Positions 1-5,106 of a stretch of 5,106 nt of DNA are shown here, piece after piece; position 1 is the stretch's first letter; every line of letters starts with the position of its first letter. Below the pieces are notes generated by a model that saw nothing but the letters and a program-made list of their open reading frames with translations, was not told the DNA's origin and did not search any database. Source of the DNA: SYIM01 sp964581825. Its GTDB lineage: Bacteria; Pseudomonadota; Gammaproteobacteria; Burkholderiales; Burkholderiaceae_E. The stretch covers positions 1 to 5,106 of the forward strand of contig CAZORB010000216.1 of the NCBI GenBank assembly GCA_964581825.1. The letters run 5' to 3'. The translations under genes and the position numbers were made by a program.

Positions 1-1934
1 GCCTGGCCTGACACACTGGCGCCCGAAATCGTCTTCGTATCCGCGGCGTCAACATCGGTGTCGTTCGTGACCACGTTCCCCGTGGCGGAGTACCCGGTGT
101 AGGCGAACGTGCTGCCGGCAACGGTGGTACTTTCCTTGGCTACCCCGTAGTCCGGGTTTGAGATCGGCGCATCATTGGTACCGTTGATCCGAACGGTGAG
201 CGTCGCCGTGGCCGTTCCACCCTTGCCGTCGCTGATGGAATACGAAAACGTCTCTGTGAGGTTTGACCCGGTCTGCAGCGCATCGACTGTGGGGTTCGTG
301 TTATCCACTGCGTAGCTATACGAGCCATTCGCGCCCATTCGAAGCGTGCCGTACTTGCCGACAATCTGCGTTCCGTTGGTGGAGTTTGTACCAGATGACA
401 CCGACTGAAGCGTGGCGCTACTGGTACCGACCCTGGTCACGGACAGGCTGTCGCTGTTCGAATCGGTATCGTTAGCCAGAACGCCCGTAGCCGCGCCCGA
501 GGCGTTGACAGCTGAGACGTTGTGGCCCGCCTCCACCGCTGCGGTGGTGCCGTTCGAGCCGTCGGCGGTATCGTTGAAAGCGGTGGGCGCTGCGTTCGAT
601 GCCGCGACTGAATTCAGTGCTGAGTCAACACGGTCGGAAGACGAACCCACCCTGGCGTAGGCGACAGACCCCAGCACCCCATCAATTGCGTTGGAGAGCG
701 TGACCGGCGTGGGGTTTGCCATCTGTTGAGTGAACCAGGTTTGGTCCACAACTAGCAGGTAGCCTTTGTTATCAGCGGCGTTACCGTCGCCGTCCTGGTT
801 ACCGTCGGCCTGAGCCACAGCGAGGCTCGTGAACTGTGGGTCGGTCCAGAAGTAAAAGCCGCGGACAATACCGCCGGACTTGATGGGGCGACTGATCCAG
901 CCATAAATAGGGTTCGACGGATCGATGCTCAGGACAATTGCAGAGACATCGTTGCCGCTGAATTGGGCATCGCTCGTGCCATCGCTGATGACGACGGATA
1001 CGCCGAGTGAAGTGGTCAGGAAGTTGTGGCTACTTTGCTCCTTAAATGCAGCCGTTTCGCCCGCATTCCCTTCGATGGTGCCGTTATTGTTGAGGTCGTA
1101 GACCATTCGGTAGGCATTTGCGAAGGTGTACTGAGCGAGTTCCACCTGAATCGGCTGGCCATCGAGAATCAGTACGGCGTGATCTTCCTGCTCGGCGAGA
1201 AAGGACAGCGCGCGCGGATCGGCCCCATCAATCACCATGCGGGAAAACCGTTCGCCCTCGTCGCCCGCCGCGTCACCACCCACATTGAGAAGCGTATCCA
1301 GGTAGTGGCCCAGTTCCTCAACCATGACGCGTGTCAGCGATTCGGGGTCGGCGCCACCAATACTTTCACCGTCGCCAGCGAGCCAATCGGCGTTCAGATA
1401 AATCGTGGGCAGACCAGCGGTTCCGCGCGCAGCAAAAGCGGCTTTCGCACCTTGCAGCTCAACGCTGGATCGGAGCTCAATTCGCGGTTCAAGGTCGCCC
1501 TTCTGCACTTGTTCAACCACCGCGCGCGCCGAGGCAAGCCACTCTGCAGATACTTCCCCTTCCGGTGCGCCAAAGTTGGCGGCCAGCTTGTCGAGGGCAT
1601 CAGGCTGCGAAAGGAAGCTCTGAATACGGTCCTGCGCCTGATGGTTTGCAGCCACCACCGACGCTGGCACGCTGCGCGGGTCTGCGATGGGCTTCGCAAT
1701 AACGCCCGCGCCCGACGTGGCCGGCGCCGCAGTCGAGTCGACCATTGATCTCGCAGCCGTATCCGCAGCGTCAACAACCGCAGCCCCATCAAACATAAAG
1801 CGCTGTTCGAGCGCCACCGCTCGCGGTCGAGCGCGCTGAAGAAGCCGCGACCGTTCGCCTTCGGCAAGATGAGCCCCGGTTGCAGACAGGGAAGCGGTGG
1901 GTGGGGTCGTCTTATATTTCGAGCGGTTGCTCAT
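1..1934 (-). CDS. Giant VCBS/cadherin-repeat surface protein with LEPR-XLL-like N-terminus (partial; C-terminus beyond window)
   Basis: Only the first 644 codons are visible, and the frame is open to the left edge. The ATG at 1934 is preceded by GAGG with 6-nt spacing, and an in-frame TGA lies a few codons upstream. There is no Sec signal peptide. Residues 41-52 read ALEQRFMFDGAA, a variant of the LEPR-x-[LF]-[LF]-DGA tag found near the N-terminus of very long repeat-rich exported proteins. Residues 174-228 form a zincin-like module: GLPTIYLNADWL, then VEELGHYLD (EELGH at 206-210), then GDEGERF (224-230). Residues 268-405 are an unrecognised module with acidic loops (DLNNNGTIEG at 280-289; DGNQDGDGN at 377-385). 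Residues 447-590 are a complete VCBS repeat (GKYGTLRMGANGSYSY, SISDGKGGTATATLTVRING, closing TNDAP), and a second begins at 591. The family role is Ca-stabilised adhesins or biofilm matrix proteins exported by type I-like routes. The role here is inferred from that and from the upstream TolC and adaptor genes. Confidence 0.9.
   Translation of the reverse strand, partial: MSNRSKYKTTPPTASLSATGAHLAEGERSRLLQRARPRAVALEQRFMFDGAAVVDAADTAARSMVDSTAAPATSGAGVIAKPIADPRSVPASVVAANHQAQDRIQSFLSQPDALDKLAANFGAPEGEVSAEWLASARAVVEQVQKGDLEPRIELRSSVELQGAKAAFAARGTAGLPTIYLNADWLAGDGESIGGADPESLTRVMVEELGHYLDTLLNVGGDAAGDEGERFSRMVIDGADPRALSFLAEQEDHAVLILDGQPIQVELAQYTFANAYRMVYDLNNNGTIEGNAGETAAFKEQSSHNFLTTSLGVSVVISDGTSDAQFSGNDVSAIVLSIDPSNPIYGWISRPIKSGGIVRGFYFWTDPQFTSLAVAQADGNQDGDGNAADNKGYLLVVDQTWFTQQMANPTPVTLSNAIDGVLGSVAYARVGSSSDRVDSALNSVAASNAAPTAFNDTADGSNGTTAAVEAGHNVSAVNASGAATGVLANDTDSNSDSLSVTRVGTSSATLQSVSSGTNSTNGTQIVGKYGTLRMGANGSYSYAVDNTNPTVDALQTGSNLTETFSYSISDGKGGTATATLTVRINGTNDAPISNPDYGVAKESTTVAGSTFAYTGYSATGNVVTNDTDVDAADTKTISGASVSGQ
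165..596 (-). repeat. VCBS/cadherin-like domain repeat in the giant protein
   Basis: This stretch encodes residues 447-590 of the giant protein. It runs from the NAAPTAFNDT linker to the INGTNDAP linker and has all VCBS landmarks: VLANDTDSNSDSLSV, IVGKYGTLRMGANGSYSY, VDNTNPTVDALQTGSNLTETF and SDGKGGTATATLTV. The repeat unit restarts at residue 591 (NPDYGV, then VVTNDTDVDAAD) and runs off the window. More copies are therefore expected to the left, though their number cannot be seen. Confidence 0.85.
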
Positions 1935-1977
1935 GGCACACCTCGTGGAGCGTCAGGGCGCTTTCAACATCGGTCAT
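1912..1977 (-). other. 21-codon overlapping small ORF (doubtful)
   Basis: An ATG at 1977-1975 overlaps the adaptor stop codon as ATGA. It opens a 21-codon frame (MTDVESALTL...) that ends at a TAA at 1914-1912, inside the giant gene and out of frame with it. The ATGA overlap is typical of translational coupling, but no protein family is recognisable. It could be a coupling mini-cistron that carries ribosomes across the 39-nt gap to the giant gene's start, or simply chance. Confidence 0.15.
1941..1944 (-). promoter_or_regulatory. Ribosome-binding site of the giant protein
   Basis: On the minus strand, GAGG lies 6 nt before the ATG at 1934. With the in-frame stop just upstream, this fixes the start of the giant protein. 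Confidence 0.6.
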
Positions 1978-2750
1978 GGCGGCGAAACTTCAATACGTCC
2001 GCTCATGCCCGCCATCAGTTCTGGAAACTTGCCATCGATCGTGGCGGCAACCTTGATCGACTGGCTTACGGGGTCTACTCGGGCGCCGACGCGGGTAAAC
2101 CGCGCCGGGTAAGTCTTACGGGTTTCGTCGATCGTGACCCGCAGCGGCAAGCCAGGCCTCACCCAGCGCAGCCATGCCGACGGAATCAGAAATTCAAGCT
2201 CGAGCGAACTGTCATCAAAAATATCCAGCAGAACCTGGCCAGGCTGCACAAACTGCTGTTCGCGCACCTTCTGCTCGGCCACGCGCCCCGAGAACGGCGC
2301 GTGAATCAGGCACTTATCGATGAGGGCCTGATTGAACGCAAGTTCAGCGCGGGCGCGAATGATCGAGATACGCGACATTTCGAGCTCGAGTTCACCGATA
2401 GAGTTAAGCGCAGCCAATCGCTGATTAGCTTTGTGCTGCGTCTCGGCGGCCAGCACCTCTGCGCGGGCTTTATCTCGCTGCGCCTCCTGAACAGAGCAGT
2501 CGAACGCGATCAGCAGCCGCCCTTTCGAAAAAGATCCGGCTTCGGGCACTTCAATGCTGCTGATGCGCGCACCGACCTCGGACGCGATGGAGGTATAACG
2601 AAGCGGCGTTATCTGCGCACGGATATCGGCCAGACCCCCACTCCCAGGTTGGGTCTGCGCCAGCGCCGAAACGCTGTACAACGCTCCCACCGCCAGTAAG
2701 GTGATACCCCGCCGCGCATGACGCGCGGCATGGCGAAAGTGCGCAATCAT
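1974..2750 (-). CDS. Periplasmic adaptor (membrane fusion protein, AcrA/HlyD superfamily) of a TolC-dependent export system
   Basis: This 258-residue protein begins with a basic region (HFRHAARHARR) followed by a hydrophobic stretch ending SALA|Q near residue 31. That is a cleavable Sec signal, not the inner-membrane anchor of classical HlyD. Residues 58-84 and 148-180 (IHAPFSGRVAEQKV) are the two halves of a lipoyl/barrel-sandwich domain. Between them, residues 86-146 form a short alpha-helical hairpin expected to contact TolC. Residues 181-230 form a beta-barrel (ELEFLIPSAWLRWVRPG, VTIDETRKTYPARFTRVGAR), and the tail has the DPVSQSIKV...MAGMSGRIEV signature of RND-type adaptors. It is shorter than drug-efflux adaptors of about 380 residues. 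C85 and C147 flank the hairpin. The gene follows the TolC gene by 22 nt. No good Shine-Dalgarno precedes the ATG, so translational coupling is likely. It probably bridges TolC to an inner-membrane partner not seen here. Confidence 0.88.
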   Translation of the reverse strand: MIAHFRHAARHARRGITLLAVGALYSVSALAQTQPGSGGLADIRAQITPLRYTSIASEVGARISSIEVPEAGSFSKGRLLIAFDCSVQEAQRDKARAEVLAAETQHKANQRLAALNSIGELELEMSRISIIRARAELAFNQALIDKCLIHAPFSGRVAEQKVREQQFVQPGQVLLDIFDDSSLELEFLIPSAWLRWVRPGLPLRVTIDETRKTYPARFTRVGARVDPVSQSIKVAATIDGKFPELMAGMSGRIEVSPP

Positions 2751-2772
2751 GGCGCTACTGAGCCGACGCGCC

Positions 2773-4323
2773 TTACTTCAGCGCCTCGCGAATCGTGCTC
2801 GCCTGCGGACGCAAGGCCACAGCCAGTTTCGCGAGCGGCTGCTCATCGACGCTGCCCACCTGGGGCTCGATTCCCAGCGTTGCGATCAGCCGGCTTTCAG
2901 CCGCCTGCAGCTGCGCCAGCGCCTGATAGCGCCTCAACAAACTCAGTGTTGCCGTGGTGGCGTTACTGACCATGTCGAGCTTGCTCTGCGTTTGCGCACT
3001 CTGCTGCTTCTGAACAAAGTCGGCGATCTTGTTGTCCACCTCAAAAATTGCATCGGCACGCGCAAACTGCTCTTTTGCATTCTGCAGCGCCAGCCTCGCA
3101 AGATGCATCTGTGTGACCGCACCAATCTGCATCGCCACTCGCCGCTGATCGGCAAGCCTTACGCCTGCCTCAGCCATCTGCATCTGAACCGGACCCGACA
3201 ACACATTAAGCAGATTGAACGACACCTGCAGCCCGGCCTCCTGCCACTCGCGGTTCACCAGGTAGCTGTCGGAGTCATACTTCAGCCCCCAGTTCAGCGA
3301 GATATTCGGGAACAGCCTGGCCATTGTCCGCCTAACCTCATCGCGCGCGATCCGGGAGTTGTAATGCGCCTCGCGCAGGTCCGGATTGTTGAACAACACC
3401 GCCGATTCCATCCGCTCGATGGGAACCTCGAGCAGGATCGATCCCACGTCATCCGGCGTCTGATTCGCCAGCACGATCGGCTTTCCTACCGGAGCATTGA
3501 TGAGTTGCGCCAGCTCTACCTGGGCGCTTGCAAGTTCCTGGCCAATCGCCTCGAGCAGCCGCAGGTTCTCAAGCAGCTGCCGCTGGTACCGCATCGAATC
3601 CAGCGGATTGCGTACCCGCTGGCCTTCGGCCGCACGGGCATCCTTCAACGCGTCTTCGGCCAACGCTACCGTGCTACGGACCTTGTCACGCAGCTGTTGC
3701 GCGGCGGCCGTGCGCCAGTAAGCGGTACGCACGTCCAGCATCAGCTGGTGCATTGCCTTGCGACGGCGTTCAGAGGCGATCAGGAAACGATCGCCCTGTT
3801 GCTTCGCGCCGTAGTAGCCCATGCCGAAATCCAGCAGGCTCCATGAGAAATCAAGCCCGGTGAGCGAGCGCTCCCGCTCCTGCGATACAAACCGCGAAGG
3901 CGATAACTGATTGTTTTCGCTGTTTCGGCTGAGGCTGATCTTGTCGTTATCGCGCCAGGCATACCCCGCACTGGCCAGCAACCTGGGCAGCATGTCGTAC
4001 TGCGACGCGTCGAACTGCCGCATCGCGAGCGCCTCTTCCATCAGCTTTGAGCGCCGATCAAGGTTGTACTTCAACGCACGCGCCAGCGCCTCTTCGAGCG
4101 TGAGCGGACCCTGTATCGGCTCGCTTTGCTTTGCGGCCGTCGCGCGATCAGCCAGGGTGGACTGCCGGAACGCGTCGCCACCAAGGGGCTCGGGCGCCGG
4201 CGCCAGGCTTGAGCAACCGGCCATGAGCAGTGCGAGGGTTAACGCTGCAGGTACCAAAACACCGAATTTCGCGGGAATTGGGCTCAAGTTGGATCCACCC
4301 AGATGCTTAGACTGTAACGTCAA
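2773..4323 (-). CDS. TolC/OprM-family outer-membrane efflux lipoprotein
   Basis: This 516-residue protein is the trans-periplasmic and outer-membrane duct of the export system. The start is TTG (4323-4321), supported by GGGGAG 7 nt upstream and by an in-frame TAG just before it. No ATG occurs before residue 34. A second TTG at codon 13 would give a shorter but still complete signal. Residues 20-37 are hydrophobic and end in the lipobox LMAGC, so C37 should be lipidated as in OprM/NodT-type members. The two outer-membrane efflux repeats are visible: residues 75-280 (LTLEEALARALKYNLDRR, YDMLPRLLASAGY, DFSWSLLDFGM, long helices to AQLINAPVGKP) and residues 304-485 (NNPDLREAHYNSRIARDEV, RLFPNISLNWGLKYD, VSFNLLNVLSGP, then helices). 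It is the first gene of the operon, directly downstream of the sigma-54-like promoter, and length is normal for the family. Its substrate is inferred from the giant protein encoded downstream. Confidence 0.92.
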   Translation of the reverse strand: MTLQSKHLGGSNLSPIPAKFGVLVPAALTLALLMAGCSSLAPAPEPLGGDAFRQSTLADRATAAKQSEPIQGPLTLEEALARALKYNLDRRSKLMEEALAMRQFDASQYDMLPRLLASAGYAWRDNDKISLSRNSENNQLSPSRFVSQERERSLTGLDFSWSLLDFGMGYYGAKQQGDRFLIASERRRKAMHQLMLDVRTAYWRTAAAQQLRDKVRSTVALAEDALKDARAAEGQRVRNPLDSMRYQRQLLENLRLLEAIGQELASAQVELAQLINAPVGKPIVLANQTPDDVGSILLEVPIERMESAVLFNNPDLREAHYNSRIARDEVRRTMARLFPNISLNWGLKYDSDSYLVNREWQEAGLQVSFNLLNVLSGPVQMQMAEAGVRLADQRRVAMQIGAVTQMHLARLALQNAKEQFARADAIFEVDNKIADFVQKQQSAQTQSKLDMVSNATTATLSLLRRYQALAQLQAAESRLIATLGIEPQVGSVDEQPLAKLAVALRPQASTIREALK

Positions 4324-4330
4324 AATGTTT

Positions 4331-4336
4331 CTCCCC
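4331..4336 (-). promoter_or_regulatory. Strong ribosome-binding site deciding a TTG start
   Basis: On the minus strand, GGGGAG is followed by a 7-nt spacer (AAACATT) and then TTG at 4323-4321. An in-frame TAG just upstream excludes any earlier start, so this site argues that translation begins at the unusual TTG. Confidence 0.6.
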
Positions 4337-4432
4337 TAGAAGATTTCGGTCGGTGCAGGTCACAAATCATCCCGCCGAGTGACGGATTCGCGCGGCGCCA
4401 TGGTGAACTCAAAAGTTAAGCCCTGAACAAAA

Positions 4433-4449
4433 CTCATACGCCGAATGAG
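4433..4449. repeat. Small inverted repeat in the operon leader
   Basis: CTCAT and ATGAG form 5-bp arms around a 7-nt centre (ACGCCGA). It lies downstream of the predicted sigma-54 start point, inside the expected leader RNA. It could be a weak hairpin or an operator, but arms this short arise easily by chance. Confidence 0.2.
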
Positions 4450-4498
4450 CTGCGCGAGGAGCTAGACCACTGCACGGTTTCATCGACGAGTAACCCGC

Positions 4499-4514
4499 AG
4501 CAACGTCTGTTCCA
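4499..4514 (-). promoter_or_regulatory. Sigma-54 (RpoN) type promoter of the export operon
   Basis: The minus strand reads TGGAACAGACGTTGCT. It keeps the invariant GG (-24) and GC (-12) with exactly 10 nt between them, and it matches the TGGCACG-N4-TTGCW consensus except at the C and the last G of the -24 block. It points at the TolC gene and predicts transcription from about 4488, giving a leader of roughly 165 nt before the TTG start. RpoN promoters require an enhancer-binding activator, usually bound 80-200 bp upstream. That distance would fall in 4580-4720, which has no gene on this strand. Confidence 0.6.
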
Positions 4515-4721
4515 GGCGCTTCGATGCGTTGTGTACGATCCACCGACGGACGCACACCCGCGACGATCCGAGCTTCGTGTCCTCCTCCGGTCGCAGGATC
4601 AGTTTACTCGTTTACCCTAGCGAATCCTGTACAAAGCTTAACTAATGGCTTCACTGTATCGCACCAATCGCTGAATCGGGGCAGTCGGTCACCGCCTGCG
4701 CTGCCAATCGAGGAGAGAACG

Positions 4722-5106
4722 ATTTGCACCGAAGACACCTCTGATGGAACACGGACAGTCACCGATCCGGTTCTGCAGCAGGTTACGGAATTGCTCGGTG
4801 ACTCCCACCAGACGGATCGCGGTCGAATGGAGCGAGCCCTCGTTCGACTTGCGCGGTGGCGACAGCAATTACTCACTAACACCTATCGAAAACTACATGG
4901 TAACCAGGTGTTTAGCGGACCATTCGCAGGCATGCTTTACGGTCAAGCCACCGAAGGTGCAACGCTGCCACGGCTAATGGGCTGCTACGCAGTCGGCTTC
5001 GCCACGTTTTTGTCGCACTGCACGGTGGTCGGCTTTGACCTGTCGGAAGCCGCCCGCACTGCTTGATCTGGTTCGCACACCCCACTGGTCAGAAGTCGAC
5101 CTCATC
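4722..5106 (+). pseudogene. Decayed FkbM-like/class I SAM-dependent methyltransferase (continues past window)
   Basis: The plus-strand frame contains RLARWRQQLLTNTYRKLHGN, then VFSGPFAGMLYGQ...GATLPRLMGCY. This resembles the N-terminal region of a family of FkbM-like methyltransferases, recognised from memory of the GPF-x-GM and LP-[KR]-L-x-G-x-Y pattern. GCY is followed at once by AVGFATFLSHCTVVGFDLSEA, the second strand region of a Rossmann fold ending in the acidic SAM-ribose-binding residue. The stretch that normally separates these, including the glycine-rich SAM loop, is missing. The frame stops at TGA 5064-5066. A shifted frame from 5062 reads LDLVRTPHWSEVDLI to the window edge, suggesting a frameshift. 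A good RBS (AGGAG at 4711-4715) is followed 6 nt later by ATT (4722), possibly a lost ATG, and the first in-frame ATG is at 4827. A shortened living gene cannot be excluded. The left boundary is approximate. Confidence 0.55.

Larger units (their letters stand above)
4324..4721. other. Divergent intergenic control region
   Basis: About 400 bp separate the minus-strand export operon from the plus-strand methyltransferase relic. The plus strand stays open from 4524, but residues before about 4722 look like no known protein and are rich in Arg, Ser and Pro, as out-of-frame GC-rich DNA tends to be. The region holds the sigma-54-like element at 4499-4514. On the minus strand it has a direct repeat of GGATCGT (4563-4569 and 4535-4541, 28 bp apart) upstream of that element. 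On the plus strand it has a direct GTTTAC repeat (4602-4607 and 4610-4615) and CCAATCG twice, 40 bp apart (4664 and 4704). No convincing sigma-70 promoter, terminator, riboswitch or RNA gene was seen. Confidence 0.5.

Noticed and set aside
1026..1748. Plus-strand open frame of 240 codons opposite the giant protein gene
   Set aside because: The minus-strand frame carries clear motifs (EELGH, DLNNNG), while the plus-strand product has none and ends in an Arg-rich tail.
1394..1867. Minus-strand 157-codon frame overlapping the giant gene
   Set aside because: It is offset from the true frame, Arg/Leu-rich, and overlaps the well-defined N-terminus of the giant protein, which has its own start and RBS.
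1869..2699. Plus-strand open frame of 276 codons opposite the adaptor gene
   Set aside because: It is an antisense shadow of a recognisable adaptor, with Arg-rich low-plausibility protein and no family resemblance.
2749..3846. Long plus-strand open frame (365 codons) opposite the TolC gene
   Set aside because: It is antisense to a well-supported TolC-family gene, its product is rich in Arg, His and Gln with no domain, and high GC content readily leaves such antisense frames open.
4360..4401. 13-codon minus-strand ORF (MAPRESVTRRDDL) in the operon leader, considered as a leader peptide
   Set aside because: It has no Shine-Dalgarno, no run of regulatory codons, and no attenuator-like pair of hairpins around it.
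4601..4639. Possible sigma-70 promoter around TTTACT/TGTACA for the plus-strand relic
   Set aside because: The spacing (19 nt or 11 nt) and -10 quality are poor, and no combination near 17 nt gives acceptable hexamers.
4524..4721. Extension of the methyltransferase frame upstream to the ATG at 4524
   Set aside because: The residues before about 4722 resemble no protein, there is no RBS at 4524, and a good RBS lies just before 4722, so this part is more likely non-coding.

Overview
The window comes from a Gram-negative bacterium. It encodes an outer-membrane TolC-type lipoprotein, a periplasmic adaptor and a giant exported protein, and it carries a recognisable sigma-54 promoter. The high GC content and the protein families suggest a beta- or gammaproteobacterium, with Burkholderiales-like lineages the best guess; that placement is inference.

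Nearly everything is on the minus strand and forms one apparent operon. In transcription order (right to left) it has a sigma-54-type promoter (about 4499-4514), a leader of roughly 165 nt, and a TolC/OprM-type lipoprotein starting at a TTG codon (4323-2773). After 22 nt comes a small AcrA-like periplasmic adaptor with a Sec signal peptide (2750-1974). After a further 39 nt comes the N-terminal 644 codons of a very large surface protein (1934 to the left edge), which continues outside the window. That protein has no Sec signal peptide. It carries a variant of the 'LEPR-x-L-[LF]' N-terminal tag (here LEQRFMFDGAA), a zincin-like module with an EELGH motif where a metallopeptidase would have HExxH, acidic putative Ca-binding loops, one complete VCBS/cadherin-like repeat and the start of another. 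The likely model is a dedicated export line (outer-membrane duct plus adaptor) for a giant Ca-dependent adhesin or matrix protein. No inner-membrane ABC transporter is encoded in the window, so the energising component must be elsewhere or off the left edge.

The region 4324-4721 is an intergenic control region of about 400 bp. Apart from the sigma-54 element it holds only weak repeats.

On the plus strand, from about 4722 to the right edge, lies a divergently oriented relic of a SAM-dependent methyltransferase of the FkbM-like or class I type. It keeps the family's GPFAGM segment and part of the Rossmann fold. It appears to lack the segment holding the SAM-binding glycine loop, it is frameshifted near 5061, and it has ATT where a start codon would be expected behind a good ribosome-binding site. 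I interpret it as a pseudogene.
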